Shown here piece by piece: positions 1 through 6,949 of a stretch of 42,774 bases of DNA. The notes under the pieces are model-generated. The model was given only the letters and a program-made list of their open reading frames with translations. It searched no databases and was not told the origin of the DNA. Origin of the DNA: a virus. Location of the stretch: IMG/VR virus record IMGVR_UViG_3300009100_000020, positions 1 through 42,774 of that record. One strand, given 5' to 3'. Within the stretch, counting starts at the first letter, position 1. Each line of letters begins with the position of its first letter. The translations under genes were made by a program, and so were the position numbers.

Positions 1-483
1 ACCCTGGTGGGCAGCGAGAAGTACAATGTCCTTATCAAGGGCAATAAGCTGCACTCTGCGTGGGGTGCCTCCGACATCAATGTGCGCGGCGGTGACGGCA
101 AGGTCGATGGCGTTCTCATCACCGAGAACACCCTTACGAACGACGCCGGAAAGCCTAATACTCTGACCACCGACGATCACAGTTACAACGTCCAATGCTA
201 CGGCAACAATGGCCTCGACGACACCACTGAGCCCGAGCCGATCCCACCCGAACCGGAGCCACCGATGAAGAACACTGTCACCATCACTGTGACCGCCGAC
301 CCGCCCGGTAGCGTAAACTTCGTGACCGATCCAGCAATGTCCAGGTCTGCCACGCCGAAGGGGAAACCGCCCAAGCCGCCGCAGCCGCCAGCGCAAGTGC
401 CCACTGTCACCATCGCCGTGGACGTTGAGCCACCCGATAGCTCCAACATCGTGTTCGCGGGGAGCGTGACCCGCCGCGAGTGA
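1..483 (+). CDS. C-terminal part of a beta-helix protein (5' end outside window)
   Basis: The frame is open from the first base of the window, so the true start lies upstream and only about the last 160 residues are seen. The first 70 residues read as short beta-strand rungs with turns (YNVLIKGNKL, DGVLITENTL), the style of right-handed parallel beta-helix proteins such as pectate-lyase-fold spikes or polysaccharide-binding proteins. A Pro/Glu-rich linker follows (PEPIPPEPEPP), then two similar beta-rich segments (TVTITVTADPPGSVNF and TVTIAVDVEPPDSSNI) separated by a Pro/Lys-rich stretch. The two segments look like an internal duplication. It is on the opposite strand to the late operon and lies 3 bases before the next plus-strand gene. 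An adhesin, depolymerase or non-catalytic surface protein would all fit, and no catalytic residues can be assigned from this fragment. Confidence 0.65.
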   Translation, partial: TLVGSEKYNVLIKGNKLHSAWGASDINVRGGDGKVDGVLITENTLTNDAGKPNTLTTDDHSYNVQCYGNNGLDDTTEPEPIPPEPEPPMKNTVTITVTADPPGSVNFVTDPAMSRSATPKGKPPKPPQPPAQVPTVTIAVDVEPPDSSNIVFAGSVTRRE

Positions 484-486
484 GGC

Positions 487-726
487 ATGTTAAAGGCGCT
501 CGATCGCGCGGTGACATGGCTGGCGATGCATCTGTTCCCGGCCCCGCATCCGATGGGGACGATCCTCGGTCGCGAGATTGATAGCGTCGATGTTGCGCTG
601 GCGATCTACACGCTGTGCATCGGCGTTGGGCTGGCGCTGGTGTTCGGCAACTGGTTGTGGTTCCCGGCCACCTTGTTGTGCATGGTCATGGCGGCGATGA
701 TGTATCGGATGTTATGGGGGGATTGA
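487..726 (+). CDS. small membrane protein, function unknown
   Basis: A 79-residue protein starting with ATG three bases after the upstream stop. It has two hydrophobic stretches, roughly residues 35-52 (VALAIYTLCIGVGLALVF) and 55-73 (NWLWFPATLLCMVMAAMMY), which would make a helical hairpin in the inner membrane. The N-terminus is amphipathic with a few charged residues. The stop codon is directly followed by the TTG start of the next gene, so the plus-strand genes look like one transcript. Size and topology are compatible with a holin-like or accessory membrane protein, but it is away from the lysis genes and on the other strand, so no role is assigned. Confidence 0.6.
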   Translation: MLKALDRAVTWLAMHLFPAPHPMGTILGREIDSVDVALAIYTLCIGVGLALVFGNWLWFPATLLCMVMAAMMYRMLWGD

Positions 727-999
727 TTGAAAGATTGGCCGCGCTACGCCAAGGCGCTCGACATGCGGCTGGCGGGCGCGAAGTTAAATGACATCGGCCG
801 CCAGCTCGGTGTTGGGCGAGAACGCGCGCGGCAGATGGTCGTGCTGGCCAAGGCGCAGCTCGCTTATCGCGTCTTCAAGGGTGTGCCGCGACCCCTGCCG
901 AAACTATTATGGGATATCAACGCAGCCGCGGAAGCCCTCCGACTGCACCAATCAAGCAACTCAACAACGCAAAGATCAGATAAATCACGGCAATCATGA
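727..999 (+). CDS. small helix-turn-helix protein resembling sigma factor region 4
   Basis: A 90-residue protein that would start with TTG immediately after the preceding TGA. Residues about 17-38 (AKLNDIGRQLGVGRERARQM) match the helix-turn-helix of sigma-70 region 4, where the usual form is an IGxxLGVSRERVRQI-type helix. It is far too short to be a whole sigma factor. A DNA-binding regulator or a packaging-type HTH protein is possible. The last 28 codons or so overlap the convergent membrane-protein gene on the other strand (917-999), and the Ser/Thr/Gln-rich tail there looks less protein-like, so the true C-terminus may be constrained by the opposite gene. No regulatory target can be inferred from sequence alone. 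Confidence 0.5.
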   Translation: MKDWPRYAKALDMRLAGAKLNDIGRQLGVGRERARQMVVLAKAQLAYRVFKGVPRPLPKLLWDINAAAEALRLHQSSNSTTQRSDKSRQS

Positions 1000-1219
1000 T
1001 CACCGCCCAGATCACGATATTGAGCGCGGCGGCGATGAAGCCGAGCAAAGTGGTCGGCGACGGGCCGGACCATGGTGCGCTGACCGGCGGCCAGAATGCG
1101 GTGCCGGGAGCGCCGCCACCAAGTGCCATGATCAGCAACCGCAGCAAAGCCACGATCGCGATCAGAACCACAACCCACACGGCCACGGCTTCCCAGAATT
1201 GCAAACTTAAACAGGCCAT
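917..1219 (-). CDS. small membrane protein after the lysis genes
   Basis: About 100 residues starting MACLSLQFWEAVAVW. The start at 1219 is chosen because a GGAGG ribosome site sits five bases upstream of that ATG; a longer frame begins farther up inside a low-complexity array. Two clear transmembrane helices are visible: residues about 9-32 (WEAVAVWVVVLIAIVALLRL) and about 63-90 (LNIVIWAVIMIAVIYLIFAL), joined by a Gly/Pro-rich loop. It is the last minus-strand gene seen, lying beyond the endolysin and a strong hairpin. Its 5' leader contains the GGCNN pentanucleotide array at 1245-1309. It could be a second holin or antiholin, but this is only suggested by topology and position. It overlaps the convergent plus-strand HTH gene by 83 bases. 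Confidence 0.6.
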   Translation of the reverse strand: MACLSLQFWEAVAVWVVVLIAIVALLRLLIMALGGGAPGTAFWPPVSAPWSGPSPTTLLGFIAAALNIVIWAVIMIAVIYLIFALLSCLIGAVGGLPRLR

Positions 1220-1244
1220 ATTAGCCTCCATTGGTTTATGACGC

Positions 1245-1309
1245 GGCTCGGCCAGGCAAGGCGCGGCAGGGTGAGGCAAGGCCAGGCGCGGCATGGCACG
1301 GTAAGGGAA
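1245..1309. repeat. period-5 GGCNN array, copy 1
   Basis: On the plus strand GGC recurs exactly every five bases from 1245 to 1297, with GGT at 1270 and 1300 and GGG at 1305; the two bases between are variable (TC, CA, AA, GC, AG and so on). That is 13 pentamer units in strict phase. The array ends about 26 bases before the start codon of the minus-strand membrane gene and abuts the hairpin at 1309-1344. A second array of the same design and orientation is at 38133-38202. Because the dinucleotides differ, it is not a simple slippage microsatellite. Confidence 0.85.
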
Positions 1310-1344
1310 GCGGGGCGGGATTCTTCACAAAATCCCGTCCCGCT
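1309..1344 (-). terminator. strong hairpin after the small lysis-cassette gene
   Basis: A 14-base-pair inverted repeat (1309-1322 with 1331-1344, one G-T mismatch) around an 8-base loop. It begins at the stop codon of the small membrane ORF at 1344-1472. There is no clear T-run on its 3' side on either strand, so it may be a factor-dependent terminator, an mRNA-stabilising stem or a processing site rather than a classical intrinsic terminator. Confidence 0.55.
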
Positions 1345-1472
1345 CATTCCTGATAGAAGAACGCGCCCCACACGAACAAGCCGACCACCACCGCGGCGAG
1401 CACGGCAAAGACGCCGAGCGCCCACCATGGCGGGCCGCTCCTTGAGCCACGTCTTCTTCTTTTGCATGTCAC
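1344..1472 (-). CDS. 42-residue single-span membrane protein (lysis cassette)
   Basis: This short gene would start with GTG overlapping the endolysin stop codon in a GTGA arrangement. It encodes a basic N-terminus (KRRRRGSRSG) followed by one hydrophobic helix (PWWALGVFAVLAAVVVGL) and ends FFYQE. The position directly after the endolysin, translational overlap and topology suggest a lysis accessory protein such as a pinholin, antiholin or small spanin component. An alternative start at ATG 1467 in the neighbouring frame gives MQKKKTWLKERPA, which would join the hydrophobic helix smoothly only if one base were absent near 1425. A frameshift, natural or a sequencing error, is therefore possible. 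The hairpin at 1309-1344 begins at its stop codon. Confidence 0.5.
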   Translation of the reverse strand: MTCKRRRRGSRSGPPWWALGVFAVLAAVVVGLFVWGAFFYQE

Positions 1473-2962
1473 GCCACTTCGACGTCACGATCTACGTAGT
1501 CTTGGACCGCCCGGAACATGTCGTCAGCCTCGCGTTTGAGTTCGACCTCATGGCGGATGATCGGGCCGTAGTGATTGCACAGATTGCGCAAGGTCAGACC
1601 GTGCGTCTCCACCGCAAACGCCGGGCAGCTCTTGCATAGGTCCTGAAACTGGCGGCCCGCGCCCGAGCCGTACGAGTCCCACTCGCTCGAGCTGCACGAC
1701 ACCCCCTCGCGGAAGGCTTCGAGATAGCACGTCCCTTCGTTCTTCGCCTGCGAGTACTCGTACATAAGCTGATCGAACTCAGGGTCACTAGCGCCGTGCG
1801 CGTTGTATGAAGTCTGGAACAGTCCGGCCTCACACGTATCGCTCGACACGTTCTCTGCGCTCATGTCGCGGCCCTCGCAGTGGCGGCCTGACGACTCCCG
1901 CATACCGCTGCCGAGCATCAGGGCGTAGAGGTGCCGCAACGTGTTGACACCATCACGCTCGTTGTTCATGCCATGGGAGCGGAACTCGGCGAGGTACTCA
2001 TTGAGGGCGTCCTTCTCTGAGCTGGTGCGCGCCTTCGCCATCTCCCTCGCCGCGGGGTGATCGGCCTTGAGCTTGAGGTACGTCTGCGCGAACGCCAGCG
2101 CCATGCCCTGGATGTAACCAGGAGGAGCCTTTCCACGATCATCCCACGAGTAATCTGCGACGTCAGACTCGTTCGCGATCCGGATAATCGCCGCTTGCTG
2201 CTCATAGCTCAACGCGCCGGGCGGTGGCTCTGGCGGCGGCAGCGGCGGCTTGTTGTCATAGAGCGCGCGCCATGTCTCCTCGCCGACGATGCCGTCGACT
2301 TCCAGCCCGCGCGTGCTCTGGTAGCGCCGCACGTTCTCCTCGGTGATGTCGCCAAAATCACCGTCGATCTCGCCGGTGAAACGCGGAAGCATTCGTTGCA
2401 GATCGACCACATCGGGACCGCTGTCGCCGTTCTCCAGGTCCGGCCGATCTTCGACATCGATCTCCGGGATCGGCCAATCGCGCGGCCAGGCATAGGCGAT
2501 CACAGTGCTGGGATCGTAGGTGCTGACATTGACCTCGTTCGATTGATTGCCGCCCCTGCAACGGAGCATTCCGTTGTCATCCCATCCCTCGAACATGGTG
2601 ACGTGACCGCCACCCTCGCGTGTCATCACAACAATCGCGCCAGGCACCGGCGCGCCGAGCTTCACGAAGCCGGGGTCACTCGCAAACGACTGCGCCCACA
2701 TCCATTTATCCGTATCAGTGGGGCCGAACGGTCCGCTGATACCCTGCTTTGTGCAAGCGGCGAGGCAGAAATCCGTAGCAACGCCACACCAAGCGATGCT
2801 GTCGTCAGTGTAACCCGATGCGTACGACGCCTGCTCGGGAAACTTGCGCCCGATGTACTTCGCCATCGCCTCAATCTTCGGATTCGAGCCGTCTTCGTAC
2901 TCGCTCAACCCTGTGATCGCCCGCATGACTAAGAGCCACGGAGGTGTATCTTCCTGTGCCAT
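1469..2962 (-). CDS. multidomain endolysin (NlpC/P60-like, peptidoglycan-binding, lysozyme-like)
   Basis: A 497-residue cell-wall hydrolase. Residues about 1-165 match the TIGR02594-type cysteine peptidase fold: AWCG with candidate nucleophile Cys59, GGGHVTMFEG with candidate His120, and GGNQSNEVNV. Residues about 174-236 are a PG_binding_1 module (DVVDLQRMLPRF, VDGIVGEETW). A Pro-rich linker (PPLPPPEPPP) leads to a C-terminal domain of about 245 residues containing MRESSGRHCEGRD and CEAGLFQTSYNA, which resembles lysozyme or transglycosylase active-site surroundings with Glu356 as a candidate acid. No signal peptide is seen, so export would need the holin. It starts at ATG 2962 after a GGAGAG ribosome site, 12 bases after the spanin-like gene. 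Two lytic domains plus a binding module is larger than typical phage endolysins. The C-terminal domain assignment is less certain than the first two. Confidence 0.8.
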   Translation of the reverse strand: MAQEDTPPWLLVMRAITGLSEYEDGSNPKIEAMAKYIGRKFPEQASYASGYTDDSIAWCGVATDFCLAACTKQGISGPFGPTDTDKWMWAQSFASDPGFVKLGAPVPGAIVVMTREGGGHVTMFEGWDDNGMLRCRGGNQSNEVNVSTYDPSTVIAYAWPRDWPIPEIDVEDRPDLENGDSGPDVVDLQRMLPRFTGEIDGDFGDITEENVRRYQSTRGLEVDGIVGEETWRALYDNKPPLPPPEPPPGALSYEQQAAIIRIANESDVADYSWDDRGKAPPGYIQGMALAFAQTYLKLKADHPAAREMAKARTSSEKDALNEYLAEFRSHGMNNERDGVNTLRHLYALMLGSGMRESSGRHCEGRDMSAENVSSDTCEAGLFQTSYNAHGASDPEFDQLMYEYSQAKNEGTCYLEAFREGVSCSSSEWDSYGSGAGRQFQDLCKSCPAFAVETHGLTLRNLCNHYGPIIRHEVELKREADDMFRAVQDYVDRDVEVA

Positions 2963-2974
2963 CTGATGGCTCTC

Positions 2975-3331
2975 CTATCTCGGCCGTTGGGCTTGTTCTC
3001 GTTTCTCGATTGCTTCCATGCTTCTGATGTAAGCATCTCGCGCATTGCGCGCGCCGACCAAAGCCTTCGGCGGGATCTTCGGCTGATAGTTGTCCGTGAC
3101 CCAAACGCTGTAAAGCTGCGCGATATGTTTCTTGAATGCCTCACCTATCGCCTGCCTTTCCAGCTCATCAATCTGATCATCCCATTTCGATGATGCCACC
3201 GGTGCGCCCTGCGCTTCGGCTTCCCAGCGTCCCGATAGATATCCGATCAGTGCAAGTGCAAAAAGAATCACCAGCACGATGATGACCGTGATGGCGATGC
3301 GGTGGCCGACGCTCAAATTGCGCCACATCAT
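2975..3331 (-). CDS. spanin-like single-span membrane protein
   Basis: A 118-residue protein with a short N-terminus (MMWRNLSVGHR), one transmembrane helix at about 12-33 (IAITVIIVLVILFALALIGY) and a charged, largely helical C-terminal domain (DDQIDELERQAIGEAFKKH, RDAYIRSMEAIEKREQ). This is the topology of inner-membrane spanins (Rz type), which disrupt the outer membrane in the last step of lysis of Gram-negative hosts. It starts within the stop codon of the putative holin (ATGA overlap) and is followed 12 bases later by the endolysin. No embedded outer-membrane lipoprotein partner (Rz1) with a lipobox was recognised. It could also be an unrelated membrane-anchored lysis accessory protein. 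Confidence 0.55.
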   Translation of the reverse strand: MMWRNLSVGHRIAITVIIVLVILFALALIGYLSGRWEAEAQGAPVASSKWDDQIDELERQAIGEAFKKHIAQLYSVWVTDNYQPKIPPKALVGARNARDAYIRSMEAIEKREQAQRPR

Positions 3332-3480
3332 TGCGGCCTCAACGCCAGCAGAATGAAGGTGAACGCCAGCCAGAAACCGATGCCAGCGATGACGCTAATC
3401 TCGAACGCGATCCCGACCGCGACCAGTGCCACCAGGACCCAAGCGACGTGCCACAGCGTCGCGCTGCTGTTGTTGATCAT
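3328..3480 (-). CDS. putative holin, 50 residues
   Basis: This short protein has a polar N-terminus (MINNSSATLW) and two hydrophobic segments, about residues 10-28 (WHVAWVLVALVAVGIAF) and 31-47 (VIAGIGFWLAFTFILLAL). It ends LRPQ, with its TGA overlapping the ATG of the spanin-like gene. Two transmembrane helices, small size and place at the head of holin, spanin, endolysin order support a holin of the class II type. No strong ribosome site precedes the ATG at 3480; translation may be coupled to the overlapping Cys-containing ORF upstream. Confidence 0.55.
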   Translation of the reverse strand: MINNSSATLWHVAWVLVALVAVGIAFEISVIAGIGFWLAFTFILLALRPQ

Positions 3481-3583
3481 TGCGCTGCCGGCGGATAGCC
3501 GCTGAGCGCTGTGCTGCGGCTGTAAACTTGCCCCACATCAGCCTGGCGCGGCGGCGCATCTCCTCACAGTGGGCGCAGCTCAT
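3395..3583 (-). CDS. small Cys-pair, basic protein of unknown function
   Basis: A 62-residue frame with ATG at 3583, two bases after the stop of the fibre gene. It begins MSCAHCEEMRRRARLMW, a CxxC pair followed by a basic helix, a pattern seen in many small phage proteins of unknown role. Its last 86 bases overlap the putative holin in another frame, and that part is Arg/Gly-rich and less convincing. The true product may be shorter or the frame may be non-coding. Kept because it fills a 104-base gap between two genes and has a well placed start. Confidence 0.35.
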   Translation of the reverse strand: MSCAHCEEMRRRARLMWGKFTAAAQRSAAIRRQRNDQQQQRDAVARRLGPGGTGRGRDRVRD

Positions 3584-3584
3584 T

Positions 3585-6047
3585 CTAGCTCCCGTTGGGG
3601 ACTTCATAACCTACGACATAAAGATCCAGGTCGTTAGCACTGAACGATCCACTATAGACCGTATAGGCATGCCAAACCGACTGCGCCCGGTTTGGCAGCA
3701 TGCATTGAATCGCTTGCACTGGATTTTCACCAGCGAACGCCGCAGATAGCGGGTATTCATACATGGCCGCGCTGTCTCCGACTCCGAGATACCACCAGAT
3801 CGCACCAGCGCCGCCAGACGCGACACAAGAAACATTGCCCGATACCGTGACTGTCAATGCAATGGCGGGAACATAGGCGGCAGTTGAAACGGATCCCCAT
3901 ACGCCATTGCCAGCATTCAAAGTTGCTCCGATATTTTTCTGACCAGCATAAAAGCACCTGTTGCCACGAATGTGAACATATTCGAGGTTTCCGCTCGTGC
4001 GCTTAACCGTCGTCAGATAGGCCCAGTGCGTATAGCCGGAGGGCAAGGTCGGTCCCGCATTCGGTCCGGCGTTCGAGCAGATGCCCGCGAGCGTCGACGT
4101 CGTCGGGTTGTAGATCGCGTAGAGGTGCACGTCGCCATTCGACAGTGCCGCGTCAGGACCATTGGCACCGGCGGCGGCGCCTTGCGTCACCGTCAAGCTG
4201 CCGTTGGTGACGAGCAGGCTGCCAGCGCCAGTCTGGTGCAGCACGGCCTCGATGAACGTGACGGTGAATTGCGTCGCGCTAGTCAAGCCAGAAAGCCCGC
4301 GCACAGCGTAGACATCGCGCACCGCAGACTTGACGTGCGCCGTCGTCGCGATCGCCGTGCTGTTGTCATTGGCCGCTGGTGTCGGCGCCGCCGTTGTTCC
4401 GACGAGCGCAGCGTTGGTGATCTCGACCGGCGATGCGGTGTTGCTCTTGACCTGCGATTTGTTCTGGCCGCCGCTCAACATCAAAACGGTGTTGGCGGGA
4501 TTGGTGTCGAAGATCGACACCTGCATGCGGGTGAAATCACCAGTGTAGAAACTACTCGCCGCCGATGCTTTCGCGCTGAATGCAAGCCCGATGTTGGCGT
4601 CAGCGCCGGAAGCCTGGATTAAAACTTGCCCGGCACCGGCAGTTTGCGGCTGGATGTTGAGCCCCAAAGTTCCGCTCGCACCGAACGTCGTAACGCCGCT
4701 CAAGCGCGTATTGTTGAGTAGCGTATTGAGATCGACGCCCTCGATGGCAGTCGCCGAGATCCAGCGCGCGACTTGCGCGTTGAGCGGCGTGCCCGATGAC
4801 GATACGTTGCCGCCGGACGTCAACGACATCAGCGTGCCGCCGGAAAATTGCAGGCCGGTGCCAATACTGACTTGCGACCACACCCCGCTGCCGGAACGAT
4901 AATAGATGGTGTTGGTTCCGGAGAGCGCAGCGAGCGCAGCAAGATCGCTGTCGGCTTGCTGTGCGTCGAGCGTCGCCCGCATGGTCGCCGCGTCGGCATC
5001 ATCCAGCAGCGTGCGCGCAAACACCGACAGCGGCGTCAATGCTGCCGCGCCTGGTCCGGTGAAATACGGCGTCTGGTCGGCTGCGCCGGTCAAGCTCGCA
5101 AGCGCGGCCAGCTCGGCATCATAAGGCTGCGCGCCACCGGTGCCGACTCTGACGTCGAGCGTCCCGGCCGAATATGTCAGGTTGGCGCCGAGCGTGAGCG
5201 CGGACCAGGTATCGGCGCCCGAGCGATGATAAATGCCGGCGGCACCAACGCCGGTCGCCGCTGCCAGCGAGGTTAAGTCCGGGTCAGTCGTTTGTTTGCC
5301 TGCCAGCGCATTGGTGACAAACGCCGTGGTCGCGATGGTGGTATTCGAAGTCGCCGGGCTCTGTGTCGGCGCGGTCGGATTGTTGAGGAAATTCGGACTA
5401 TCGAGCGCCGCCAGGCCGGCGGCCTGGTAGCTCTGCCAGGATGTGCCGTAGCGCAGGTAATAGTTCCCATCCGTCGGCGCGTCAGCAACGATCCCTTGCG
5501 GCCCGGTCGGTCCTTGCGGGCCAGGGATGCCTTGGACGCCCTGCGGCCCTTGGATGCCCTGCGGGCCGGTCCCGCCAGCGGTGCCGGTGTCACCTTTCAC
5601 GCCCTGCGGTCCGATCGGCCCAGCCGGGCCGGGCGGCCCTTCCGGCCCCACCGGTCCCTCCGGTCCGCCAGGCGTTCCGGGCGGCCCCGCCGGACCGACC
5701 GGCCCCTGAATTCCCGGCTCGCCGGCCACCGACACGTTCCAGCTCGGATAAGTGCCGCTGCCCTTGGTGGCATCCGGCGCGACAACGACGGTTTCGCCGT
5801 CGTAACTCACCACCACGCCCTCGAGCCAGACATTGGAATAGCCTTGCGCGGTCGCGCGTACGCGCTGGCCGGGCAGGAACGAAAGCCCGTATTCGTTGAG
5901 CACGAAGCTCTTGTTGTCGAGATCGACGGTCTGCCCGCTGTCGCTTGTGCCCGCGGCACGCGGCCCGATAGCACCGTAAGGCGCGGCGATTGCGACCGCC
6001 GTGGGCTCGACAGTGCGCTCGACAACCGTAAGACCGATGATGGTCAT
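3585..6047 (-). CDS. collagen-like tail fibre protein, 820 residues
   Basis: A modular fibre. Residues 1-110 are a beta-rich head domain ([19 protein letters not shown]). Residues about 113-185 are collagen-type Gly-X-Y triplets ([24 protein letters not shown]). After this come repeated beta modules: units with IATTAFV ([15 protein letters not shown]) and units of the form DLxxLAAL...YYRSGxxxW...GGTL. The C-terminal 250 residues are a beta-sandwich-like tip domain. It overlaps the preceding small gene by ATGA. The same two types of repeat modules occur in the 1292-residue fibre at 11294-15172, which implies module exchange. It probably forms trimeric fibres on the baseplate for host recognition. 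No chaperone gene with a recognisable family follows it. Receptor and tip fold are not predictable here. Confidence 0.8.
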   Translation of the reverse strand: MTIIGLTVVERTVEPTAVAIAAPYGAIGPRAAGTSDSGQTVDLDNKSFVLNEYGLSFLPGQRVRATAQGYSNVWLEGVVVSYDGETVVVAPDATKGSGTYPSWNVSVAGEPGIQGPVGPAGPPGTPGGPEGPVGPEGPPGPAGPIGPQGVKGDTGTAGGTGPQGIQGPQGVQGIPGPQGPTGPQGIVADAPTDGNYYLRYGTSWQSYQAAGLAALDSPNFLNNPTAPTQSPATSNTTIATTAFVTNALAGKQTTDPDLTSLAAATGVGAAGIYHRSGADTWSALTLGANLTYSAGTLDVRVGTGGAQPYDAELAALASLTGAADQTPYFTGPGAAALTPLSVFARTLLDDADAATMRATLDAQQADSDLAALAALSGTNTIYYRSGSGVWSQVSIGTGLQFSGGTLMSLTSGGNVSSSGTPLNAQVARWISATAIEGVDLNTLLNNTRLSGVTTFGASGTLGLNIQPQTAGAGQVLIQASGADANIGLAFSAKASAASSFYTGDFTRMQVSIFDTNPANTVLMLSGGQNKSQVKSNTASPVEITNAALVGTTAAPTPAANDNSTAIATTAHVKSAVRDVYAVRGLSGLTSATQFTVTFIEAVLHQTGAGSLLVTNGSLTVTQGAAAGANGPDAALSNGDVHLYAIYNPTTSTLAGICSNAGPNAGPTLPSGYTHWAYLTTVKRTSGNLEYVHIRGNRCFYAGQKNIGATLNAGNGVWGSVSTAAYVPAIALTVTVSGNVSCVASGGAGAIWWYLGVGDSAAMYEYPLSAAFAGENPVQAIQCMLPNRAQSVWHAYTVYSGSFSANDLDLYVVGYEVPNGS

Positions 6048-6442
6048 CGGGTGACTCCCAAGACGATTTCCAATGTGATGTCGGCTACACGGCGCGCGCT
6101 GTCAGGATCGCGGCCAACGATATCGGCGACGTAGTCGCCCGGTTGTTGCAACATCATCTCGGCGACGTCGATGTTGATGAGCAGATATCCGACGTCAGGC
6201 GGTTCGCCGATGGCGAGCCCGCCGGTTTTCGTGCTGGCCGAGATGACGACTTCATGATCCGGCGTCGAGCGCCGAACTTCCATCTCAAATTCAATCCCAC
6301 GCAGGTCGAGCTGCGGGAATGTATCCATATCGCCGCTGCCGGTGTCGACCAGCCACTTGATGGAGTCGACCCAATCCTCATTGGTGCCGGTGAATATTTC
6401 CATCGCCACCAGCGGCATGGCGAGCAAGTTCGACGCGGGCAT
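6044..6442 (-). CDS. small beta-rich protein between fibre genes
   Basis: A 132-residue protein without recognised catalytic motifs. It reads as an all-beta protein ([46 protein letters not shown]), a pattern like immunoglobulin-like or baseplate/fibre adaptor domains. It is translationally coupled to the downstream 820-residue fibre by ATGA overlap, which suggests a structural partner, for example an attachment or decoration protein for the fibre. It could equally be a tail-tip accessory subunit. Family name not recognised. Confidence 0.6.
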   Translation of the reverse strand: MPASNLLAMPLVAMEIFTGTNEDWVDSIKWLVDTGSGDMDTFPQLDLRGIEFEMEVRRSTPDHEVVISASTKTGGLAIGEPPDVGYLLINIDVAEMMLQQPGDYVADIVGRDPDSARRVADITLEIVLGVTR

Positions 6443-6459
6443 GGCGCGCGATCCTTGTT

Positions 6460-6936
6460 TTAGGCGATCGGTGTGATGATCGGAGGCCAGATTGAGTCGT
6501 CGGTCGGATCGACCGGCATGGCGGTAAACGAATTCGCCACGGCGCGCACGTCGTTCACGTAGCTCCAGCCGCGAGTGTATTCCGCGACGAATGCCTGATC
6601 CGGCCAGGTCGTTGTGTCGGTCCCGTGCTGCGACTGGTTCTGGTTATAGGTGGCGTTGTAATTGTTCTGCTTGAAGATCGGAAACGCATTGTTAATTCTG
6701 CGATTAGCTTCGCCGTTGACCACGGTCGTGTAATCGTCGCGCCATGTCGAGACGAGCGTCGAGACAATGTCGCCCTCGTCCGGCGATTTGATCTTGTCAT
6801 CCGCGACAGCCAGGACAGTGCACTGCGCACCATGCCAGTCCCGGTCGACAACTGTATCATTGCGGTAAGCCGCGACTACGCGGACGGTGCCGTCGATAAC
6901 TTGCAGATCTTGACGGATCACGAATGCTTGCGCCAT
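6460..6936 (-). CDS. hypothetical protein of the tail-fibre cluster
   Basis: A 158-residue protein with a good frame and position between the tail spike and the small beta-rich gene. The N-terminal part is strand-rich (IDGTVRVVAAYRNDTVVD, GAQCTVLAVADDK). The middle contains an Asn/Gln/Tyr-rich stretch (NNYNATYNQNQSQHG), unusual against the Ala-rich neighbours. The C-terminal third has aromatic residues (WPDQAFVAEYTRGWSYV). No transmembrane helix or catalytic motif is seen. Likely a structural accessory of the fibre assembly, by neighbourhood only. Confidence 0.55.
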   Translation of the reverse strand: MAQAFVIRQDLQVIDGTVRVVAAYRNDTVVDRDWHGAQCTVLAVADDKIKSPDEGDIVSTLVSTWRDDYTTVVNGEANRRINNAFPIFKQNNYNATYNQNQSQHGTDTTTWPDQAFVAEYTRGWSYVNDVRAVANSFTAMPVDPTDDSIWPPIITPIA

Positions 6937-6949
6937 CTCGTCCTCCCCG

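Noticed and set aside
1245-1309. CRISPR-like reading of the GGCNN arrays
   Set aside because: Units are five bases long with no repeat-spacer structure of 25-40 bases, and no cas genes are nearby.
2057-2932. A 291-codon plus-strand frame
   Set aside because: Antisense to the endolysin, whose domains are well supported on the other strand.
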